Positions 55,808 to 64,000 of a DNA stretch of 64,000 nt are shown piece after piece. Each line of letters starts with the position of its first letter. Position 1 is the stretch's first letter. Origin of the DNA: Doris montereyensis (Eukaryota > Mollusca > Gastropoda > Nudibranchia > Dorididae). The position numbers were made by a program, and so were the translations under genes. The notes under the pieces were generated by a model, which was not told the origin of the DNA, made no database searches, and was given only the letters and a program-made list of their open reading frames with translations. The stretch is from NCBI GenBank assembly GCA_037039925.1, contig JAXRKP010000272.1, forward strand, positions 152,501-216,500. Direction: 5' to 3'.

Positions 55808-57515
55808 GTGACGCTGGTGGGTGGGTGACGACTTCTACTGCTCGTACTGATAGCTCCTTCTTTCCTTTCATTCTGAACCTTTTTTTCTTCTTTCCTTTCA
55901 TTCTATGAACCTTTTTCTCTTTCTTTCCTTTCATTATATCGACCTTTTCTCTTTCCTTTCATTCTATGAACCTTTTTTTTTTTTTCTTTTCATTCTATCA
56001 ACCTTTTTCTCTTCTTTCCATTCATTCTATCAACTTTTTTCTCTTCTTTCCTTTCATTCTATCAACTTTTTTTCTTCTTTCCTTTCATTCTATGAACTTT
56101 TTTCTCTTCTTTCTTTTCATTCTATGAACCTCTTCTTCTCTTCTTTCCTTTTATTCTTTGAACCTTTTTCTCTTCTTTCCTTTCATTCTATGAACCTTTT
56201 TCTCTTTTCTTTTCCTTTCATTCTATGAACCTTTTCTCTTCTTTCCTTTTATTCTATGAACCTTTTTCTCTTCTTTCCTTTCATTCTATGAACCTTTTCT
56301 CTTCTTTCCTTTCATTCTATGAACCTTTTTCTCTTCTTTCCTTTCATTCTATGAACCTTTTTCTCTTCTTTCCTTTCATTCTATGAACCTTTTCTCTTCT
56401 TTCCTTTCATTCTATGAATCTTTTTCTCTTCTTTCCTTTCATTCTTGAACCTTTTTCCTTTCATTCTATGAACCTTTTTCTCTTCTTTCCTTTCATTCTA
56501 TGAACCTTTTCTCTTCTTTCTTTTCATTCTATGAACCTTTTTCTCTTCTTTCCTTTCATTCTATGAACCTTTTTCTCTTCTTTCCTTTCATTCTGTGAAC
56601 CTTTTTCTCTTCTTTCCTTTCATTCTATGAACCTTTTTCTCTTCTTTCCTTTCATTCTATGAACCTTTTTTCTCTTCTTTCCTTTCATTCTATGAACCCT
56701 TTTTTCTCTTCTTTCCTTTCATTCTATGAACCCTTTTTTCTTTTCTTTCCTTTCATTCTATGAACCTTTTTCTCTTTTCTTTCCTTTTCATTCTGCGAAC
56801 CTTTTCTCTTCTTCCTTTCATTCTATGAACCTTTTTCTTCTTTCCTTTCATTCTACCAACTTTTTTTTTCTCTTCTTTCCTTTCATTCTATGAACCCCTT
56901 TCTCTTCTTTCCTTTCATTCTATGAACCCCTTTCTCTTCTTTCCTTTCATTCTGAACCCCTTTCTCTTCTTTCCTTTCATTCTATGAACCCCTTTCTCTT
57001 CTTTCCTTTTCATTCTATGAACCCTTTCTCTTCTTTCTTTCATTCTACGAACTTTTTTCTTCTTTCCTTTCATTCTATGAACCTTTTTCTCTTCTTTCCT
57101 TTCATTCTACCAACTTTTTTCTCTTCTTTCCTTTCATTCTACGAACTTTTTTCTCTTTTTCCTTTCATTGTTCTTTTTCTTCTTTCCTTTCATTCTATGA
57201 ACCTTTTTCTCTTCTTTGCTTTCATTCTATCAACCCCTTTCTCTTCTTTCCTTTCATTCTATCAACCTTTTTTCTTCTTTGCTTTCATTCTATGAACCTT
57301 TTTTTCTTCCTTGCTTTCATTCTATGAACCTTTTTCTTCTTTGCTTTCATTCTATGAACCCCTTTTTTTTCTTCTTTCCTTTCATTCTTTCAACCTCTTT
57401 CTCTTCTTTCCTCTTCACTCTTCCACGTATAATTCATCTTGCTAGTCTTCTTCTTCGCAACTCACACTGAGATCACTGCGTATTTATGGTGGACGGCGTA
57501 AATTTATATATGAAA
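55808..57515 (+). mobile_element. Element X copy containing a ~1.5-kb tandem array
   Basis: The 5' landmarks are at 55808-55860 (GACGCTGGTGGGTGGGTGAC, CTCCTTCTTTCCTTTCATTC). The middle and 3' landmarks are at 57415-57515 (ATTCATCTTGCTAGTCTTCT, CTCACACTGAGATCACTGCG, ATGGTGGACGGCGTAAATTT). The 32-bp array between them starts from the TTCTTTCCTTTCA of the element itself. Confidence 0.7.
55850..57410 (+). repeat. 32-bp pyrimidine-rich satellite, ~48 copies
   Basis: The unit contains TTCTATGAACCTTTTTCTCT and TCTTTCCTTTCA. Length varies by T-run slippage, and variants (ATCAAC, CCAACT, GAACCCCTTT) form local blocks. Phe/Ser-rich frames are artefacts. Confidence 0.97.
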
Positions 57516-57800
57516 CAACCAACAACAACAAAAAGAATAGAAGGAAAAAAGAGCCGCAACCGTTGTCATTCGAGTAAATCCCAAATCGATATCGGTACTC
57601 AATCTAGGGACGATACCATGGTTGTGTTTGATTGCAATGATTGTGGCATTTTTCGGTATCGGGCCTGTGCTGATAGATTGACGTTGTTGGCCAGGCTTAT
57701 CGTCTGACAAGGACAAGACTGGCCACGACGGAGTTTTTTTTATTCCAATGACGTCACAACGTACCTTCTCAGAGGCCCCAGCCTCCTTGGCCCTAGTCAC
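57516..57800. other. Unique sequence, nothing recognised
   Basis: No array or gene was seen. Confidence 0.4.
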
Positions 57801-57804
57801 TAGT

Positions 57805-57960
57805 ACTTCGTGATGAGCTGGTAGGTCCTACTTCTTTCCTTTCACTCTTCTGTCACGTGTATGTCTTTCATTTTTGGTGCTTCCTAGTCTTAATTTACCC
57901 TGGGGATCACAGCATTAGGATGAAGGGGGTATATTGTCGACGTAACCAAACTCCCAAGAA
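57805..57960 (+). mobile_element. Element X copy
   Basis: GAGCTGGTAGGTCCTACTTC, TTTCCTTTCACTCTTCTGTC, GTGCTTCCTAGTCTTAATTT, CCCTGGGGATCACAGCATTA. Complete but drifted at the 3' end. Confidence 0.75.
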
Positions 57961-58438
57961 TAGTGATCACCGGCTAAGGACACGCTGCCTAAGAGCACGA
58001 TCCGTCTAAGCGCACAGTCCTGACGAAACGGTTATTTTTTTCTTTATATAGCTTTACTCCCCCTGGGCATACGGTTGCTGGGAAAGGACTCTGGTTCATG
58101 CGCTGTTTTGAGTATTTCCCTTGCAAATTATGTGCTCAAAAATCCATCTCAACAGCGCTGCTTAGTTGTTTTTTTTTAACCAATAAAACGCGTACACACA
58201 CACACACACACACACACATGCATACATGGATACACTTAAAGTTCACGGAACGTGCACCTGCACAAATGACTCCTTTTGCCTCCTGGGGAGAGACTCGCGT
58301 GAGCAGCCGCATCATAAGGATCTCTTCACACAGCTAAATTACATCACTCTTAGTGAACCCGCCTAAATGTAGGGTCTGCATAAGCGCACGGTTTTTGTTG
58401 TCTACAGACGACCGTGCACTTAGCCGGAAACTGCTGTC
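57961..58438. mobile_element. Candidate pogo/Tigger-like MITE
   Basis: The left end AGTGATCACCGGCTAAGGAC (57962 on) and the reverse complement of the right end CAGCAGTTTCCGGCTAAGTG share CCGGCTAAG-CACG. Inside each end the motif CTAAGNGCAC recurs (57989, 58007; 58380, 58417 in reverse), like the subterminal repeats of pogo-type elements. Length is ~478 bp with no transposase frame and no clear TA duplication. Confidence 0.4.
58193..58220 (+). repeat. (CA)n microsatellite
   Basis: About 13 CA units, inside the candidate MITE. Confidence 0.9.
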
Positions 58439-58768
58439 GAAGGAATCGCAATTGGTTTGGACGTATTAGGGATTTCCGCGGTTGTCAAGACCATGGTTTA
58501 AGTCTTCAAACTTCAATCTTATTTGATCAATCGTAAGAAATCGAATAGATTTGTCTGTGTGTGTGTGTGTGTGTTTGTGTTTTGTTCACGCACCTGTGTG
58601 GCTGTCTCTAGGTGTGTGTGTGCATGCATTCATTTATACCCTTATCAATAGAACAAGGAATGAATTATTCAGAGTGAGCATATATTGTTAGTGACCACTG
58701 TCTTTGGTCTTTCTTGTGTGCATTGCATGTGTTTTGTTTGAATTTAGTATTTGTGATAATAATATCTT
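58439..58768. other. Unique sequence with (GT)n
   Basis: (GT)n at 58553-58575. Nothing else was recognised. Confidence 0.45.
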
Positions 58769-58875
58769 GAGCTGAGAGTCTTTGTTGATTGAGCTGAGAG
58801 TCTTTGTTGTTTGAGCTGAAAGCCTGTGTTGTTTTGAGCTAAGAGTCTGTGTTGTTTGAGCTGAGAATCTGTGTT
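58769..58875 (+). repeat. 22-bp tandem repeat, 5 copies
   Basis: The unit is GAGCTGAGAGTCTTTGTTGT plus TT, with AGTCTGTG variants in later copies. Confidence 0.9.
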
Positions 58876-59033
58876 TGCTTTCTGCCTATAAAAAGAGCAG
58901 CTTTGCCTGTGGGTGGCTAATGCATTTTATAAGTATGCGTGCCTCTGGTGCGTTGACCGATATTGTTGGTCTATCTAAAACCTTCGCTGTCTTTGTTTCT
59001 CTGCCTCTCTGTTTCTCGCTATATATGTTTCTC

Positions 59034-59047
59034 TTATCTATCTATCA

Positions 59048-59078
<31 letters not shown>

Positions 59079-59404
59079 TGATCTATCTATCTATCTATCT
59101 ATCTATCAATCTATCTATCTATCTATATCTATCAATCTATATATATATATCTATTTATCTATCTATTTATCTATTTATCTATCTATATATATATATATAT
59201 ATATCGTTCTACCATGTCTACCTAATCGATCTATCGTTCTATTGTTCTATCTATCTATCATATATATCTATCTGTCTGTCTATCTATCTATCTATCTATC
59301 TATTTGTCTATCTATCTATCTATCTATCTATATGGTTGTCTATCCATCTATCTATCTATCTATATGTCTGTCTTTCTATCTATCTATCTATCTATCTATA
59401 TGTC
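59034..59404 (+). repeat. (CTAT)n microsatellite, interrupted
   Basis: Tetranucleotide CTAT tract with AT, GTCT and TTAT interruptions over ~370 bp. Tyr/Leu/Ser/Ile frames are artefacts. Confidence 0.97.
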
Positions 59405-59417
59405 TGATTATCCGGGC

Positions 59418-59456
59418 AGTTGGTGGACGTTACTTATTTTCTTTTTCTTTTTTTTT

Positions 59457-59504
<48 letters not shown>

Positions 59505-59645
59505 TTTATGTTTTTCTTTCTTTCTGTCTGTCATCCTTTGTTTCTTTCTTTCACATGTGTTTTATCTTGCTGTTTTGTCCTAATTTAACCCTGAGATCAC
59601 CGCATCTGTTGAACGGGGTGAATTACAACAACAACAAAACAACAA
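59418..59645 (+). mobile_element. Element X copy with an internal (CTTT)n expansion
   Basis: The 5' start is GGCAGTTGGTGGACGTTACT. A (CTTT)n tract of ~90 bp (59438-59526) replaces the usual CTTCTTTCCTTTC stretch. Then TTTATCTTGCTGTTTTGTCC, TAATTTAACCCTGAGATCAC, GAACGGGGTGAATTACAACA. Confidence 0.75.
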
Positions 59646-59816
59646 CAATGCGCTTGCTTCAGGTTACATCCCTCGTGGTTTATGTGAGACGTGTATCACC
59701 TGCTCCTGATAAGACCCTTTGAGGTTTTCCCGACGCGTGTAAATTGTCGACTCGTGTTTCCTCTGCATATTATAGTGGACGGGCCAAACTCCAATGCAAC
59801 AAACTGCTGGTAAGAT
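59646..59816. other. Unique sequence, nothing recognised
   Basis: Short spacer. Confidence 0.4.
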
Positions 59817-59952
59817 CCTTCGTGGCTTACCTGAGACAACGTGTATTGCTAGCTTCCAGTGGGACGCTTCTTGGCTTACCTGAGACAACGTGTATTGCTA
59901 GCTTCCAGTGGGACTCTTCCTTGGCTTACCTGAGACAACGTGTATTGCCGGC
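59817..59952 (+). repeat. 50-bp tandem repeat, ~2.7 copies
   Basis: The unit contains TGGCTTACCTGAGACAACGT, GTATTGCTAGCTTCCAGTGG and GACTCTTCCT. A further diverged copy may start near 59670 (GTTTATGTGAGACGTGTATC). Confidence 0.9.
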
Positions 59953-61410
59953 TTATTTCTACCCATGTTTTGAGCATTCAATGAGCAATGACTTCCTCTC
60001 TCCTCCCCGTTTATAATACATTTATTGCCCTCCCCCACCCCCGCCACCCCATCCCACCCCCCATCAGTGCCCCAATCATTCTACCGAGCTTTTAGAGAGC
60101 ACCCAGACAAGCCCAAGTAATATTGTCCAAGTCCGACAATTTTCCCAGACCAAGTCTGGACCACAGTTAATTGCATGTGCTTATCTTCTATCTGTCCACT
60201 GTGGTCTGTCCGCTTACCTCACTGTGTCCACATCTTAGTCACCTACGGCCCCCTGATGATCGGCGTGTATCTCCGAGTGCCTTCCCTTTTATCGGCTGTC
60301 TCGAGTTACTCCTGTCTGGTGCATGACACCTCTCTCCTCCACCCACCGCTCCCCACTCCCCTTTTTTTCTTACTATGTATGAAGTTTATTGCACCCCAAT
60401 GTGTCACTTGAACGGTGGAAACACCGAGCGTTTGCTAGTCACTGTTATACACCGACCACTTAGACTAGAACCGCTATCTGAGGCATATTACCTTCTGTTA
60501 TGTTTTTTTGGTAATGAGGAGTAACATGAAATACAAGTCAAAGCCCGATGCACGCAATCCCATCCCACAGATAAAAACAGAAGAGGCAAAAAACGCATTC
60601 TCTCCCCCTTCCCCACACACCCCGCCAAAAAAAAAGAAAGAAAGAAAAAAAACTAAGACTAAGAGAAAAACTCAAGGCAGTAGGCATCATCAATACAACC
60701 CCCCCCACACACACGTACACAAACCAACCAACAGAATTCGTAACGCACAAATAACAATCACGGTCACCACACAGGTTCGAACTCACTGACCTCAGCAATG
60801 GGCACTGGTTCGAACTTGTCTGGAGTCCACGTTGTCTTTGCTTTGTCTTGCCATACGCGTCTCGTCTCCCCTTTGCCCCATATGGGGCTGTAACATAGTG
60901 TACTACTACGTGCCCATATTAATTTGATGTAATTAGTGTCGACATGGCTCCTTGCCTGGCCCTTTGTCATTACGTCTTTTTCACATTGTTAAAGGCCGGA
61001 TGCCACACCGGCATACCATTGGAAAAAGGGGCGTACATGAAGTTGGACCTGCCGTTGCATTTTGAAAGAAAAAGAGTGATCTAGTAAACCATCCTACCAT
61101 GTTGGTCCTATGGCTTTCTTTTGTCTTGTTTCTATCTTTCTTTTCTTCGCGGGGTGGGGGTGGGGGATTGTGCCATGTCTTTTTGTTTTTGTTGGTTTGT
61201 TTGTATTTTGTTTGGAGGTGATATTGGAGGGTGGGGGGGAGTGTGGTTTTTGTTTTTGGCATCCCAGGCAGTGACACAGCTGGCCACATCTCTCCAGGCT
61301 TGATGGCAGTGATAGGAAAAACGTGGGAAACAATAGAAATCCACCTCATTCTGCCCCGTGCTTGGTAGAATCAGGACTCCATATGCTGAAAGTCTGATAC
61401 TGATATTCTA
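59953..61410. other. Unique sequence, nothing recognised
   Basis: C-rich at 60018-60062, A-rich at 60628-60680, G-rich at 61150-61245. No gene was recognised. Confidence 0.4.
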
Positions 61411-61413
61411 GGT

Positions 61414-61589
61414 GAGTGGTTCTCATCTAGCTTGGGGGGTGGGGGTGTTTTGGCATTGAGGAGAGGGGGGGTAATTTCTTGGTTTCAAAGGGGATGGAAT
61501 TATGACAATTTTGTAAAAGAGGGGAATGACAGTCTGACCTAATATTATAGTGAAAAGGTGCATGGGCCGAACAAGGTTGAGAAGCACTG
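61414..61589. mobile_element. hAT-like MITE, ~176 bp
   Basis: The left end GAGTGGTTCTCATCTAGCTT and the reverse complement of the right end CAGTGCTTCTCAACCTTGTT are matching hAT-style termini (consensus CAGTGNTTCTCAACC). The flanking octamers TTCTAGGT (61406-61413) and CTCTTGGA (61590-61597) agree at 5 of 8 positions, compatible with an old 8-bp duplication. No transposase is inside. Confidence 0.55.
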
Positions 61590-62395
61590 CTCTTGGATCA
61601 ACATTAGAGAATGTGGTGCGACTGGCTTCACTTTTATTGACCATTGGCAATAGTATCGGTTGTAGTCTCGTCGATGTTGTCAAATGGTTTTGGCCGTCCA
61701 CAGTATTGGCACCAGACAGACGTACGTACATGATCGCCGAAAGTCCACTCCATCTGACTTGGCACCGTGCCCCGTGCCCTGTGCCCTGGCCTTATCGCCT
61801 TGCATTGCTATTCTTGCAGTATCCTCGTGCCAGCTTGGCCGTCGCCTGCCAGTCAAGGAATGCCCGGTATCTTATCAGCCGTTGGTTTTGTCGTACACGA
61901 CAAACAGCTTAGTCCCCAGCGCTGGGACACGAAGCCCGAGACTTGTCTCGTGTTGGCGACCCCTCCACCATCCGTGATGCCGTTAACGCGACCAAGCCGT
62001 TATGAACTTGCAACATTTACCGGGCATTCAGCGGCTCCAGTCTTATCTTGTATTGGATTAGGGTGGAGGGAGGGGAGGGGGGTATTGTCTCGAGGATGTG
62101 GTCTATGGTGGGAGTTTATTTGAGGATTTCTTTGGGGTGTTCTTTTTTCTCTCTCCAACTTGGGTAGCTCTAGCAGTTTATGACCCACTGTCTAAAATCG
62201 ATATGTTTTGATGTTTGATGGGGTTTTTTAAAAATACTATTTGATTTGTAGTCATTTAGATATAATGTGTAAGAGTTTTAGGAGTCACTACATGTCGTAT
62301 TGCGTGTGAATGTGATACTGACGCAGATTTAAAGATAGAAGAAAAGAAGAAAAAAAGGGGGGTGTTCTTTTGATTGCTTTTTGATTTGTCATGTC
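61590..62395. other. Unique sequence, nothing recognised
   Basis: Open frames of 97-120 codons occur at 61550-62123 in overlapping frames. None shows a domain I recognise and none has clear splice signals. Confidence 0.4.
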
Positions 62396-62399
62396 CCCA

Positions 62400-62560
62400 A
62401 TTAGTCAGTTGACAGGTCTTGCTGGTAAGTCCTACTTTGTTCCTTTCACCTTTTTTACATTCGTGTATTTCTTCGTGATGTTTCATCTAAATTTACCCCG
62501 AGATCACCGGCTATGGCAAACAGGGCAAATTTCAATGACATGGAACAAACCAATCTAAAT
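62400..62560 (+). mobile_element. Element X copy
   Basis: TCTTGCTGGTAAGTCCTACT, TTGTTCCTTTCACC, TTCGTGATGTTTCATCTAAA, TTTACCCCGAGATCACCGGC, AACAGGGCAAATTTCAATGA, CATGGAACAAACC. Complete. Confidence 0.8.
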
Positions 62561-62639
62561 TTGAGATCTTTATTCTTGTTCTTTGGATGTTTGGGTTTCT
62601 CTATTTGGGGGTTCATGTTTCTTTTTTTTTGTTGTTAAT

Positions 62640-62775
62640 TTTTTTGTGTGTTATTTTATCGTTTGTGTGTGTCCAACTACTATTGTACTCCTGTCTTCTC
62701 ATCCTTCTCCGATTGTGCTGTTTCCTCTTGATTCGTCTTGAGATCACCGGATAAGGTGGAGTAAACCATTACAGG
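62640..62775 (+). mobile_element. Element X copy, diverged
   Basis: TCCTTCTCCGATTGTGCTGT, TTCCTCTTGATTCGTCTTGA, GATCACCGGATAAGGTGGAG. The 5' part is poorly matched. Confidence 0.6.
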
Positions 62776-62825
62776 TTTAGCAGCGTCCTACTAATGACAG
62801 GTATCGTTCGAGTCATCCTCCTCGT

Positions 62826-63485
62826 ACCATGACGTGACACTGCTCAGTGTTTATACAGCGTCCATGACGTGACACTGCTCATGTTATACTCGTACCATGA
62901 GGTCACACTGCCAGTCGTACCATGACGTGACACTGCTCAGTGCATATACTCGTACCATGACGTGACACTGCTCAGTGTATATACTCGTACCATGACGTGA
63001 CACTGCTCAGTGTATATACTCGTACCATGACGTGACACTGCTCAGTGCATATACTCGTACCATGACGTGACACTGCTCAGTGTATATGTATATACTCGTA
63101 CCATGACGTGACACTGCTCAGTGTATATACTCGTACCATGACGTGACACTGCTCAGTGTACCATGACGTACTGCTCAGTGTATACTGTACCATGACGTGA
63201 CACTGCTCAGTGTATATACTCGTACCATGACGTGACACTGCTCAGTGCATATACTCGTACCATGACGTGACACTGCTCAGTGCATATACTCGTACCATGA
63301 CGTGACACTGCTCAGTGCATATACTCGTACCATGACGTGACACTGCTCAGTGTATATACTCGTACCATGACGTGACACTGCTCAGTGTATATACCCGTAC
63401 CATGACGTGACACTGCTCAGTGTATATACCCGTACCATGACGTGACACTGCTCAGTGTATATACTCGTACCATGACGTGACATGA
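62826..63485 (+). repeat. 35-bp minisatellite, ~19 copies
   Basis: The unit contains CATGACGTGACACTGCTCAG and TGTATATACTCGTAC. Left-edge copies are shortened. Each unit carries TGACGT, a half-site for CREB/ATF-type factors in general knowledge, but there is no sign of a promoter. Confidence 0.95.
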
Positions 63486-64000
63486 GTTGGTTGACCTCAG
63501 TCCATCGGGCATGTGTTTCTTGACCTCGGTCCATCGGGCATGTGTTTCTTGACCTCGGTCCATCGGGCATGAGTGCTAGTTGATTTAGGTCCATCGGGCA
63601 TGAGTTGGTTGATTTAGGTCCATCGGGCATGAGTTGGTTGATTTAGGTCCATCGGGCATGAGTTGGTTGATTTAGGTCCATCGGGCATGTCGGTTGATTT
63701 AGGTCCATCGGGCATGAGTTGGTTGATTTAGGTCCATCGGGCATGAGTTGGTTGATTTAGGTCCATCGGGCATGAGTTGGTTGATTTAGGTCCATCGGGC
63801 GTGTCGGATTTGATTTAGGTCCATCGGGCATGAGTTGGTTGACCTCGGTCCATCGGGCATGAGTTGGTTGACCTCGGTCCATCGGGCATATCGGTTGATT
63901 TAGGTCCATCGGGCGTGTCGGTTGATTTAGGTCCATCGGGCATGAGTTGGTTGACCTCGGTCCATCGGGCATATCGGTTGATTTAGGTCCATCGGACATG
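63486..64000 (+). repeat. 29-bp minisatellite, ~18 copies, runs off the window
   Basis: The unit contains CATGAGTTGGTTGATTTAGG and TCCATCGGG, with a TTGACCTCGG variant and a shorter GGTTGATT form (CATGTCGG). Its first unit shares the CATGA start of the previous array, so the switch is abrupt at about 63483. Minus frames with repeated RWTEVNQLMPDG are artefacts. Confidence 0.95.

Noticed and set aside
60765..60815. Two GTTCGAAC palindromes resembling B-boxes
   Set aside because: No A-box or SINE body could be found around them.
62826..63485. Array of CRE-like TGACGT sites as an enhancer
   Set aside because: The motif is repeated only because the unit is repeated. There is no promoter, gene or other regulatory context.

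Overview
The window looks like non-coding DNA from a metazoan nuclear genome, most likely a mollusc and perhaps a gastropod. Taxon is an inference and species cannot be named. The reasons are: no long open reading frame of ordinary composition, no operon-like packing, several tRNA-headed SINE families, degraded LINE and DNA-transposon ends, many long microsatellites and CTAGATCT-type motifs, and roughly one third of the bases in tandem arrays (estimated by summing the arrays listed). No complete protein-coding gene was recognised. Most long open frames lie in tandem arrays whose unit is a multiple of 3 bp (21, 42, 48, 57, 63, 69) or in dinucleotide tracts, so they are by-products of periodicity.

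Layout. 1-7.9 kb is AT-rich, low in repeats, and holds a candidate minus-strand terminal exon (2869-3162) facing an opposing poly(A) signal, plus a 27-bp perfect inverted repeat (3431-3664). 7.9-14.6 kb has the first minisatellites, a candidate membrane-anchor exon (10481-10726, minus) and the first SINEs. 15-28 kb is dominated by microsatellites and arrays of 35, 48, 48 and about 66 bp. 28.6-36.5 kb carries arrays of 63, 57 and 69 bp, with stretches where array units are interleaved with fragments of unique sequence found elsewhere in the window. 37.8-46.5 kb carries arrays of 50, 22, 43 and 23 bp, the last drifting through several variants and interrupted by a LINE 3' end. 47-64 kb has more microsatellites, a 42-bp hairpin array, a 32-bp array of about 1.5 kb, arrays of 35 and 29 bp, SINEs, and hAT-like and pogo-like non-autonomous elements.

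Two dispersed families run through the window. SINE-A is about 300-330 bp with a tRNA-like head, a conserved core and an A-rich tail. Two full-length copies have target-site duplications, and one of these is inserted inside a copy of the second family. That second family, 'Element X', is about 130-150 bp, not recognised by me, and present in about two dozen full or partial copies, nearly all on the plus strand. Some Element X copies contain expanded tandem or simple repeats. The most unusual observations are Element X itself, the nested SINE with its 14-bp duplication, and the array edges interleaved with unique sequence, which may be an assembly artefact. I found no evidence of a new multi-gene system.
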